Shown here: one piece after another, positions 1 through 10,370 of the stretch
Layout of the letters: every line of letters begins with the position of its first letter
Position numbering within the stretch: position 1 is the first letter of the stretch
NCBI GenBank assembly: GCA_030063045.1
Contig: JAQSEB010000015.1
Span: forward strand, 1,922,001 to 1,986,000
Length of the DNA: 64,000 nt
Source: Pratylenchus scribneri
Lineage: Eukaryota > Nematoda > Chromadorea > Rhabditida > Pratylenchidae
Direction: 5' to 3'
Program-made: the position numbers and the translations under genes
The notes under the pieces: generated by a model
What the model was told of the DNA's origin: nothing
The model's input: only the letters and a program-made list of their open reading frames with translations
The model's database searches: none

Positions 1-11
1 TGTATATGTAT

Positions 12-236
12 TCACTTTTCCGAAACTAAAAATTTATCGATGTCAATGCATTCAGATGGCAACAGCATGTGGAAGTTAGGGCTGAGGTTTATGACTTGAT
101 TTAATTTGTCTTCCCTTTTACCGCTCAGCCCAGATTGAATAATAACGATGGGTTCCGTTTCAGACGAAGCTGCACTCAACGGTCTGTCATTTATAATAAA
201 CTGTTTTTCCATTTGTTGCTTTTGATGTAAAAACAT
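12..236 (-). CDS. Possible 5' coding exon of a gene leaving the window
   Basis: An open frame of about 67-74 codons with ATG choices at 236 and 212. It ends at a possible splice donor (GTGAAT on the minus strand) close to the stop codon at 12-14, so the exon could continue into a gene to the left of the window. The product is mostly polar with Ser- and Glu-containing stretches, and I recognise no domain. It might instead be a later exon of the candidate at 933-1325, because a possible acceptor (AAAAG) lies just before the second ATG. The base composition is less AT-biased than the flanking sequence, which is the main reason to list it. Confidence 0.3.
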   Translation of the reverse strand: MFLHQKQQMEKQFIINDRPLSAASSETEPIVIIQSGLSGKREDKLNQVINLSPNFHMLLPSECIDIDKFLVSEK

Positions 237-932
237 TAGTGTACGGAAAAATTATGCAAAAAAAAATATATAAAATTAAATAAAAATGATACATTTAATG
301 TGTTTATAGTAAAACAATGGAAACAAAACTTTTATTCTGAAAAAATCAAAATAATTTTTAAGTGTTGAATAAATACATATGTGTGTGTTGGACTGGTGAA
401 TAGACAAAAAAATATTTAGAAGAAATTTATGAGAAGTGCCAAGAATTTTAGTGTAGGCAGTCATGGGGCAGAGAAAGAGAGGATTGATGGGGATTTTTTA
501 TGAAAGAAAACATTTTAAAATAACCAACAAATAATTTATACTTGAATAAATTGTAAGGATGAATTCATTTCCTTTGTAATTCATCGTTTTGCACAAATCG
601 TCATTTTTCGCTTCCTCCTTCTTTCTAATCTTCTCCATCATCATTTTTCTCATCCCAAACATCATTGAATATGAAGTGCATTTGGTATGGAGGTTGTGTA
701 GGCTTCTTCTTAAGAAAAAAGAACTAATCAATTTATCTATAATTAGTTTTGTAAAAATCAAGGTTAATTTAACTGTACAAACTATATTACATACAAAAAA
801 AATTAGTAGTCTTAATTATTCTTTTTTGCTAAATGTACCTTTCAGCTTAAGAGTAACCTATTTTGATACTTTTGTTTATATACTTGGGATCATACTGTAC
901 CATTTATTCTGTGTTTAAAAATTTTCCTTCAT
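237..932. other. Gene-poor AT-rich stretch
   Basis: Nothing supportable was found. Open frames here, including a hydrophobic plus-strand frame of about 109 codons from 589, are explained by T-rich composition: they have no signal peptide layout, no motif and no splice support. Confidence 0.5.
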
Positions 933-1325
933 TTAAAAATATAAGTAAAAATCGTCAACAAATAGTAATCTATAACCAACCCTTAGTGCATGAGAAGGAC
1001 GTCGAAGTGCAGAGCGTTTTGCGTAAACCTGCATAACGAGCCATTTAACACTCATATCCACCAAATAGGAACGGTGTGCCAATGGATCCTTAGGCTTTTC
1101 TGCCTTGCAAGTTGGACAAAACAAGAGGCAATGATAGTCTTTTTCTTTCGCAGTTCCGCTGAGACTTTCATGAATTGTTTCACTTCCTAAATGGTGTGGT
1201 GTAATTGGCACCATAATTGAGTCCATTTTTCCGTCCCCGCGGAGAATTATGTATTGGAGTAAAATGTTGACGTTCGTAAGGGATGAAAGCAGCATCAATG
1301 TCAGGAAATCTGTATAAGGCGCCAA
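933..1325 (-). CDS. Candidate small gene just downstream of the ELM2-SANT gene
   Basis: A minus-strand frame of up to 130 codons. A good acceptor (TTATACAG) near 1309 lies about 180 bp after the stop codon of the ELM2-SANT gene on the same strand. That spacing would fit a trans-spliced downstream gene of a nematode operon. Starting at internal Met residues, the product carries a C-P-T-C pair in an F-C-P-T-C-K-A-E-K-P context and His residues before and after it, which might bind a metal. A possible donor (CAG/GTTTAC) near 1030 would cut off the last 30 or so codons. A second frame over the same bases also reads well, so the true frame is not settled. I recognise no family. Confidence 0.35.
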   Translation of the reverse strand: MAPYTDFLTLMLLSSLTNVNILLQYIILRGDGKMDSIMVPITPHHLGSETIHESLSGTAKEKDYHCLLFCPTCKAEKPKDPLAHRSYLVDMSVKWLVMQVYAKRSALRRPSHALRVGYRLLFVDDFYLYF

Positions 1326-1485
1326 AAATTTACTATTTATATATTTTAAAATTTTTTCATACTATAATTTAAAACAATATAGAACCATTTTTTGTTCAGG
1401 ATGTACCATTCCCCATATTTATTTTTTATCTTTTGTATTATATCTATGTTTATTTGAATATTTTTTAGTTTAAGATATGTATAGT

Positions 1486-4400
1486 TCAAGATGACTTGCC
1501 TGCTTTCGTAAACTTGTTATTTTTCATTGTTCCTTCATTAGCGAGTCGCTGCACTTCCACAACAAATTGTTCATTCTTCTCTTTTCCGCAAATGGCTGCC
1601 ATCATTTTGGAATTTTGAATGACAATTTGATAGTATTCTTCCATCGCAACCATAAATTGTTTCCAAATGTCTTCAATTTCTTTATTATCATTGAAATTGA
1701 TTTGTCTTTCTTCTAAAAATGGAATGTAACAGTTTAAAAATAATATTTTAGAATACTCTCGATGTAGTCAACGACTATCTGACTTTTTGTGCCCATAAAC
1801 GCAAGCCAGAATGCTTCAATTGTTGAGCTAAAAATCATAATAATTTATAAAGTATTCCTGTTAAAAGCATTTACATTCCATTCACTTCTTTGAAGTCATC
1901 ATAGTAGTCTTTTTTTTCCAATTGCCTGTCAAGAATTTTTTGCACAACTTTTTGTTCCAATGCCCCATCCAATTTTTGCCATTTGACGAAACATTCCATA
2001 ATTGCGCCAAAATCATTGAGATCGTAGCGCTTTACATCCTTGATTTCATTTTTTGTGAGCCAAATACATTCACAAACAAAAATCACATCATCTAAATGTA
2101 ATCAGTGATGAGTAATGAACCATTTTTATATGTATAACCCTGTACCATTAAGAATTTAAGTTACATGGTTCATTAAAGAATTATTTCTACTAATCGTAAA
2201 AAAATTGCAATGAACCATTAAAAAATATTTTTTTGCACATGTTAATAAATCTATCGATTTTAGTAACAAAAAACTATGCTTTTATATGTATTCTTTCAAC
2301 ATTATAAACCTCCTTTGATTTCAGTGTTTCGCAATTCCACCCTATCTGGCGAATGTTCACTGTCTGTGGATCTCCCTCGCTTGCGTTTTCGTTCAGTTTG
2401 GTCAGTCTTCATTGTTTTTTCCTTGTTCCCTAATTAAATATAAAAGCTATGTAAGATAAATATTCCTTACTATTTTCGCGTTGAAGAATTCCTTCTGGTG
2501 GTGACAGCTGTTGTGCTATTGGTCCAGAAGGGAAATGCTGTGCAATTGTTGGACACAAATTTTTTGCAATCAATTTAATCTCATTTTGCAAGCTTCCTTG
2601 CTGTTGTTCTTGGTGTCTTGGTTCTTCTTCCTCTTGTTTCTTTCTCGCTTGCTTTCGAACCATTCTTTTCATTGGAGTCTTTGTATTTGATATCAAGTGC
2701 GTTTTGTAATTTTGTTGCTTCTTGGTTCGATAATAATGCTCAACGAGCTGACCCGTGGTTTTGTGAGGAAGCTTGAAATTTTTAAATTGAATAAAAATTA
2801 CAAATTTATAAAATGAGAATGTAATTTATCAATAATCATTCAAAGTTAGTTTATATAAACTATATTTTTGCAATTCTTGAACTTATTAATTTTTATTTAA
2901 AAAAATGCAATACTATTTTTATGGCAAAAATTTGGCATTTTAAATAAAAAAGAAAGATTAGATTAAATTTTTTGTTTAATTGAACTCACCGATTTCTTGA
3001 TTTTATCAAAATCTTTGCCGAAAAGCATAAAGGCCTGGGTAAATACTTCAGCATCATCCTGATTAAATTTCTCCTCCGGTATATTGTATTTTGACAATTC
3101 GTTGAGAGCAACCTTCAGATCATAGCCAACAGTGTAAAGAATATTGAGAGCCTAGAAAAAAATTTACATTTTGTGTTTTTGTTATTTCAAATTTTTTTTT
3201 TATTTCAAACATTTTTCGTTTTTGTTATTCCAAACATTTTGTGTTTTTGTTATTCCAAACATTTTGTGTTTTTGTTATTCCAAACATTTTGTGTTTTTGT
3301 TATTTCAAACATTTTGTGTTTTTGTTATTTCAAACATTTTGTGTTTTTGTATTCCAAACATTTTTTGTTTTTGTTATTCCAAACATTTTTTTTTGTTATT
3401 CCAAACATTTTGTGTTTTTGTATTCCAAACATTTTTTGTTTTTGTTATTCCAAACATTTTTTTTTTGTTATTCCAAACATTTTGAGTTTTTGTTATTTCA
3501 AACATTTTGTATTTTTGTTATTTCAAACATTTTGTGTTTTTGTTGTTTCAAATTTTTTGTTTTTGTTATTCCAAACATTTTTTGTTATTGTTATTCCAAA
3601 CATTTTGTGTTTTTGTTATTCCAATCATTTTTTTTGTTATTCCAAACATTTTGGGTTTTTGTTATTTCAAACATTTTGTATTTTTGTTATTTCAAACATT
3701 TTGTGTTTTTGTTTTTTCAACATTTTGTGTTTTTGTTATTTCAAGCATTTTGTGTTTTTGTTGTTTCAAACATTTTGTATTTTTGTTATTTCAAGCATTT
3801 TGTGTTTTTGTTGTTTCAAACATTTTGTATTTTTGTTATTTCAAACATTTTGTGTTTTTGTTTTTTCAACATTTTGTGTTTTTGTTATTCCAAACATTTT
3901 GAGTTTTTGTTATTTCAAACATTTTGTATTTTTGTTATTTCAAACATTTTGTGTTTTTGTTGTTTCAAATTTTTTGTTTTTGTTATTCCAAACATTTTTT
4001 GTTATTGTTATTCCAAACATTTTGTGTTTTTGTTATTCCAATCATTTTTTTTGTTATTCCAAACATTTTGGGTTTTTGTTATTTCAAACATTTTGTATTT
4101 TTGTTATTTCAAACATTTTGTGTTTTTGTTGTTTCAAATTTTTTGTTTTTGTTATTCCAAACATTTTTTGTTATTGTTATTCCAAACATTTTGTGTTTTT
4201 GTTATTCCAATCATTTTTTTTGTTATTCCAAACATTTTGGGTTTTTGTTATTTCAAACATTTTGTATTTTTGTTATTTCAAACATTTTGTGTTTTTGTTA
4301 TTTCAAACATTTTGTGTTTTTGTTATTTCAAGCATTTTGTGTTTTTGTTTTTTCAAACATTTTGTGTTTTTGTTATTTCAAGCATTTTGTGTTTTTGTTT

Positions 4401-7400
4401 TTTAAACATCTTGTGTTTTTGTTGTTTCAACATTTTGTGTTTTTGTTATTCCAAACATTTTGTGTTTTTCTTATTCCAAACATTTTGTGTTTTTGTTATT
4501 TCAAACATTTTGTGTTTTTGTTATTCCAAACATTTTGTGTTTTTGTTATTTCAAACATTTTGTGTTTTTGTAATTTCAAGCATTTTGTGTTTTTGTTTTT
4601 TCAAACATTTTGTGTTTTTGTTTTTTCAAACATTTTGTGTTTTTGTTATTTCAAGCATTTTGTGTTTTTGTTATTTCAAACATTTTGTGTTTTTGTTTTT
4701 TCAACATTTTGTGTTTTTGTTATTTCAAACATTTTGTATTTTTGTTATTTCAAACATTTTGTGTTTTTGTTATCATTTTGTGTTTTTGTTATTTCAAGCA
4801 TTTTGTGTTTTTGTTTTTTCAAACATTTTGTGTTTTTGTTATTTCAAGCATTTTGTGTTTTTGTTATTCCAAACATTTTGTGTTTTTGTTATTTCAAACA
4901 TTTTGTGTTTTTGTAATTTCAAGCATTTTGTGTTTTTGTTTTTTCAAACATTTTGTGTTTTTGTTTTTTCAAACATTTTGTGTTTTTGTTATTTCAAGCA
5001 TTTTGTGTTTTTGTTATTTCAAACATTTTGTGTTTTTGTTTTTTCAACATTTTGTGTTTTTGTTATTTCAAACATTTTGTATTTTTGTTATTTCAAGCAT
5101 TTTGTGTTTTTGTTATTTCAAACATTTTGTGTTTTTGTTTTTTCAACATTTTGTGTTTTTGTTATTTCAAACATTTTGTATTTTTGTTATTTCAAACATT
5201 TTGTGTTTTTGTTATCATTTTGTGTTTTTGTTATTTCAAGCATTTTGTGTTTTTGTTTTTTCAAACATTTTGTGTTTTTGTTATTTCAAACATTTTGTGT
5301 TTTTGTTATCATTTTGTGTTTTTGTTATTTCAAGCATTTTGTGTTTTTGTTTTTTCAAACATTTTGTGTTTTTGTTATTTCAAGCATTTTGTGTTTTTGT
5401 TTTTTAAACATCTTGTGTTTTTGTTGTTTCAACATTTTGTGTTTTTGTTATTCGAAACATTTTGTGTTTTTGTTATTTCAAACATTTTGTGTTTTTGTTA
5501 TTTAAAACATTTTGTGTTTTTGTATTCCAAACATTTTTTGTTTTTGTTATTCCAAACATTTTTTATTTTTGTTATTCCAAACATTTTGTGTTTTTGTTAT
5601 TCCAAACATTTTTTTTTGTTATTCCAAACATTTTGTGTTTTTGTTATTTCAAGCATTTTGTGTTTTTGTTTTTTAAACATCTTGTGTTTTTGTTGTTTCA
5701 ACATTTTGTGTTTTTGTTATTCCAAACATTTTGTGTTTTTCTTATTCCAAACATTTTGGTTTTTGTTATTTCAAACATTTTGTGTTTTTGTAATTTCAAG
5801 CATTTTGTGTTTTTGTTTTTTCTAACATTTTGTGTTTTTGTTTTTTCAAACATTTTGTGTTTTTGTTATTTCAAGCATTTTGTGTTTTTGTTATTTCAAA
5901 CATTTTGTGTTTTTGTTTTTTCAACATTTTGTGTTTTTGTTATTTCAAACATTTTGTATTTTTGTTATTTCAAACATTTTGTGTTTTTGTTATCATTTTG
6001 TGTTTTTGTTATTTCAAGCATTTTGTGTTTTTGTTTTTTCAAACATTTTGTGTTTTTGTTATTTCAAGCATTTTGTGTTTTTTTTTTAATCATCTTGTGT
6101 TTTTGTTGTTTCAACATTTTGTGTTTTTGTTATTCGAAACATTTTGTGTTTTTGTTATTTCAAACATTTTGTGTTTTTGTTATTTAAAACATTTTGTGTT
6201 TTTGTATTCCAAACATTTTTTGTTTTTGTTATTCCAAACATTTTTTATTTTTGTTATTCCAAACATTTTGTGTTTTTGTTATTCCAAACATTTTTTTTGT
6301 TATTCCAAACATTTTGTGTTTTTCTTATTCCAAACATTTTGTGTTTTTGTTATTTCAAGCATTTTGTGTTTTTGTTATTTCAAACATTTTGTGTTTTTGT
6401 TTTTTCAACATTTTGTGTTTTTGTTATTTCAAACATTTTGTATTTTTGTTATTTCAAGCATTTTGTGTTTATGTTTTTTCAATATTTTGTGTTTTTGTTA
6501 TTTCAAACATTTTGTATTTTTGTTATTTCAAACATTTTGTGTTTTTGTTATTTCAAACATTTTGTGTTTTTGTTATTTAAAACATTTTGTGTTTTTGTAT
6601 TCCAAACATTTTTTGTTTTTGTTATTCCAAACATTTTTTATTTTTGTTATTCCAAACATTTTGTGTTTTTGTTATTCCAAACATTTTTTTTTGTTATTCC
6701 AAACATTTTGTGTTTTTGTTATTTCAAGCATTTTGTGTTTTTGTTTTTTAAACATCTTGTGTTTTTGTTGTTTCAACATTTTGTGTTTTTCTTATTCCAA
6801 ACATTTTGTGTTTTTGTTATTTCAAACATTTTGTGTTTTTGTAATTTCAAGCATTTTGTGTTTTTGTTTTTTCAAACATTTTGTGTTTTTGTTATTCCAA
6901 ACATTTTGTGTTTTTCTTATTCCAAACATTTTGTGTTTTTGTTATTTCAAGCATTTTGTGTTTTTGTTATTTCAAACATTTTGTGTTTTTGTTTTTTCAA
7001 CATTTTGTGTTTTTGTTATTTCAAACATTTTGTATTTTTGTTATTTCAAACATTTTGTGTTTTTGTTATCATTTTGTGTTTTTGTTATTTCAAGCATTTT
7101 GTGTTTTTGTTTTTTCAAACATTTTGTGTTTTTGTTATTTCAAGCATTTTGTGTTTTTTTTTTAAACATCTTGTGTTTTTGTTGTTTCAACATTTTGTGT
7201 TTTTGTTATTCGAAACATTTTGTGTTTTTGTTATTCCAAACATTTTGTGTTTTTGTTATTTCAAACATTTTGTGTTTTTGTTATTTAAAACATTTTGTGT
7301 TTTTGTATTCCAAACATTTTTTGTTTTTGTTATTCCAAACATTTTGTGTTTTTGTTATTCCAAACATTTTGTGTTTTTGTTATTTCAAACATTTTGTGTT

Positions 7401-8012
7401 TTTGTTATTTAAAACATTTTGTGTTTTTGTATTCCAAACATTTTTTGTTTTTGTTATTCCAAACATTTTTTATTTTTGTTATTCCAAACATTTTGTGTTT
7501 TTGTTATTCCAAACATTTTTTTGTTATTCCAAACATTTTGTGTTTTTGTTATTTCAAACATTTTGTGTTTTTGTTATTTCAAACATTTTGTGTTTTCGTT
7601 TCTCCAAACAATTTTGTTATTTTTATCCAAATATTTTATGAATTTGTTAAATTTTTAATATTTTTTTTTTGGCCATTTTCGATTTTCGGCATTTTAAATA
7701 TTTTTTTAAAATTTAACCTGATCGGATTTAATGCGAAAATGGTTGTTGGCCTCGTCACAATAATTTTCAATATCTTCATCGGAAATTCCATTCCGTCCAC
7801 TCCAGAGGCATTGATCCAATTTTCTTTTTGGCTTTAAAAAAGGAATTGTCGCTTGAAACTCTTCTCCAACTCGAATGGCGTTTTCTGTTGGTTGATTCAA
7901 TTCTGTATTGAATTATTTAAAAAATAATGAAATTCTCTATTAAACCTTTTGCTTTTGATGTATCTGGTTTATTTGGCTGAGTATTGTTTTTGCTCGTTGA
8001 ACGTGTTCGCAT
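1486..8012 (-). CDS. ELM2-SANT domain transcriptional corepressor
   Basis: Eight exons join in one frame: 8012-7946, 7902-7718, 3151-2990, 2771-2471, 2429-2310, 2091-1875, 1827-1757 and 1712-1486, giving 449 aa. The N-terminus is Ser/Lys-rich. An ELM2 domain follows at about residues 34-115 (I-R-V-G-E-E-F-Q-A at its start, L-W-S-G in the middle, A-L-N-I-L-Y-T-V-G-Y-D at its end). A SANT domain covers about 115-160 (A-F-M-L-F-G-K-D-F, then L-P-H-K-T-T-G-Q-L-V-E-H-Y-Y). A basic and Glu/Gln-rich linker and a helical C-terminus with no second SANT complete it. ELM2-SANT pairs recruit and activate class I histone deacetylases in MTA, RERE, MIER and CoREST complexes; the L-P-H-K-T-T-G-Q segment is closest in feel to RERE/EGL-27 or MTA, but the subfamily is not settled. 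The second intron is 4.57 kb, almost wholly tandem repeat, and splits the ELM2 domain. Confidence 0.88.
3165..7620. repeat. 25-bp tandem array filling intron 2 of the ELM2-SANT gene
   Basis: About 175 copies of a 25-bp unit (plus strand: CAAACATTTTG, then TGTTTTTGTTATTT). Variants differ at a few sites (TTATTCC, TTATTTC, TTGTTTC, TTTTTTC) and some units are shortened (TATCATTTTG). Blocks of units recur in the same order, for example 3500-3700 resembles 3900-4100 and 4080-4270, so growth was by higher-order duplication. The unit has no stop codon in any plus-strand frame and 25 is not a multiple of 3, so long open frames appear in all three frames. These are artefacts of the repeat, not genes. 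The array ends within about 15 bp of the exon-3 acceptor. Confidence 0.95.
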
Positions 8013-8619
8013 AATTTCCGTGAAAATTGATTTAACTGATAATGTAAATCTTGATTCTAAAATGAAGAATTAAAATTTTTAAAATTGAACATTTTTTACG
8101 GTGAATGTTCATCTCAGCGAAAAATGAAAATAATCGAAATACTTCCATTCTTAGCATTTAAACCAAAAAAAGATGTTTTTGAATTCAGGATGTTGGAAAA
8201 CCCCTAAAAACATCATAAAAACATACATTTGTAAATATTTGCTAGCAAAAACATTGTTTGTTTGAAATGTTTTGCACTAAAACAATATATGTTTTAAAAT
8301 TTTTTTAGGTATTTTCCAATACGCTGATGAATTCGATAACAACATTGGTTTTATGGTTTAAATTTAAACCCTATAAATAGAAATATTTCGATTATTTTCA
8401 TTTTTCGCTGAGATGAGCTTTTTTTTTATTTTTCACTGAACAAAGATAAAGCATCATTTTTTAAGTATAAAAATATGCAAGACATTAATTATATTAAGCT
8501 ACAGAGTAGCAGCTATTTAAATATGTAAATATGATGAATGATGATGACTGATGATGAGAGAGCATGAATTTTGAAATTATCGATTGTTCCAAAGTTAAAA
8601 ATGGAATTGAATATTTATT

Positions 8620-8877
8620 TTTTATGGGTGCATTTTGATTTCGCGTTAACTTTGGCCACCGCGCGACAAATAAAACATAACCCTATCCCTATCTCCTTCA
8701 AAATATTTAAATCAAGATATCTCCATCTAGCAGCATTATATTGATTTTTTTTGTTATAAGTTTTATTCACCCATCCTTTTTCTTTGTGCTTTTTTTGCAT
8801 TCTTTTAATCTTACACAAGTCAATATGATCTAATGCTAACAAATCAATTTGCAAGCGATAATCTAGTATCAAAATTA
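8620..8877 (-). CDS. Possible terminal exon of an unrecognised gene
   Basis: An open frame of about 80 codons, rich in Lys, Asp, Leu and Cys, follows a plausible acceptor (GATACTAG on the minus strand) and ends at a stop codon near 8620. It contains a C-F-I-C pair and a basic tail. No convincing upstream exons were found; a 21-bp exon-like piece near 9060-9080, flanked by an acceptor and a GTGAGC donor, is the only candidate. No family is recognised and chance is a fair alternative. Confidence 0.25.
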
Positions 8878-9569
8878 ATTATATAAGTATTTACAAAAAA
8901 ATTATTAAAATAACTCTCCTTATTTAGATTATTACATCCGATTTTGCACATAGACCTAATTTTTGATGGCTTATAAATGCAAATTTATTTTTAATTAAAT
9001 AAAATATTTCATAAAATTTATACTTTTTATAGTCATGAAGATGCTAACACAAATGCTCACCATCATCATCATCGACAGTCCCTGAATAAAATGTTCAAAA
9101 ATTTTACTAAAAACTCACATAAACAATTAAATAAGGTTAATTTCACTAAGTTCATTTGAAAGTTTTTAATCCACTGACATGAAAGTTTTATTAAAATAGG
9201 GAAGATTGCCAGATTTTGTCAAGCACAAAAATCGATTCGCCAATAATTCAATAAAATTAATTCCAATCGAATTCATCGGCTAAACTAATTCTCAATAACC
9301 TGGATACTGCGAATGAATATATTGGTACGATTTACGATATGCTAGCAAAAAACATCAATTTCAAATATTTTGTGTGATTTTCATTTCATTGTACCCTATT
9401 TTATCTACATTTTTTTACTCAATCCCACAGCTTGATAAAAAGACCACTCATCGACTGTATGAACCGTGAGAATTAATTTAAATTGAATATATGGAAAAAT
9501 AGGATGGGAAATCTAATTTTTTCATTAATTAAAATTAATTGTATTTTAAAATTAAAAATTTTCTCAATA

Positions 9570-10225
9570 AGATTCTGCTCTCATTTAATGAACATGCACA
9601 AATGGTTTGTCATGCGGCAAGCATATTGTTCACTAACTAAACTTGAATTTATCAGTAAAAATATTATTTTTCATGAAATTAATTTTTCTGCTCACGCAAA
9701 AAAAAATTTCCCCCTTTATCTCATCAAATTGGCAACAACAACAACAATTCATCGTATAGGTGGTAAAATTTTGTGTTTACAAAAAATAATTGATAAATAA
9801 TTATAATTTGGCAAAATTGTAAATATAATTTTTGAATGACAAAAATCAGAAGGCTTCAATCTTTTTTGAAATTTAATAAAATTTGTCTACAAGTTTTGCA
9901 TTATAGAACTTTGTTCACAAAAGATCATCCTTCATAAAATTCAGTGATTTTCAATTTCATTTTACCTTTTTTATTACATATTTTTTCTTGCCAGACCACC
10001 CATTACACTGTGGGAATTATTTAAGATTATGAGAATTAAATTGTAAATAGGTGATTGTATTTTAAAAGAAAATTGACATTATAGGAATCTTAAAGCAAAT
10101 ATTCCCATGGATCGGATAGGAAGGAAATTTAAAATTCCAATTATATGAAAAAAATTTGGAAAAATTTGCCGAATAATTTTTTTAATATTTTCACCAATAT
10201 TTATGAATAAATGCATTTTATGGAT
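9570..10225 (+). repeat. Dispersed repeat, copy A
   Basis: Colinear, diverged likeness to 17235-18850. Shared landmarks in order are ACAAATGG then TGCGGCA(A/C)GCATATT; a CTCACGCAAAA or TTCACGCAAAA box; an ACAACAA-rich stretch; TGCATTATA followed by AAAGATCATCC; TTACATATTTTTTC; TGTATTTTAAAA; and GGAAGGAAATTTAAA. A protein-like reading of the first part (K-W-F-V-M-R-Q-A-Y versus K-W-I-C-V-R-H-A-Y) is shared, so the ancestral sequence may have held coding DNA, but neither copy has a good gene model. Confidence 0.55.
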
Positions 10226-10370
10226 TAAAAAAAAGGAAAAAAGGAAATATAAATGAAATTTAGCTGGATGAACACATTCAATGATGGAATAATTTAAATG
10301 ATAAAAATATTTGGAATTAGTAAATATTTGATCCGATTTTATGCCTTTCTTCTAATCATTTTACAAATTT

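Larger units (their letters stand above)
8013..10370. other. Intergenic region between the ELM2-SANT and RING-SPRY genes
   Basis: This 2.4-kb region between a gene start (8012) and a gene end (10371) on the same strand holds the weak exon candidate at 8620-8877 and one copy of a dispersed repeat at 9570-10225. It also carries a near-palindromic stretch: the sequence TCATCTCAGCGAAAAATGAA near 8110 is mirrored by TTTTTCGCTGAGATGAGC near 8400, so 8105-8420 could be a decayed foldback element. Promoter signals for the corepressor gene should lie just upstream of 8012, but I see no definite motif. Confidence 0.5.

Noticed and set aside
3171..7837. Many plus-strand open frames of up to 754 codons rich in Phe, Cys and Val
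   Set aside because: They come from one 25-bp repeat without stop codons, occur in all three frames at once, and lie antisense inside an intron of a well-supported gene.
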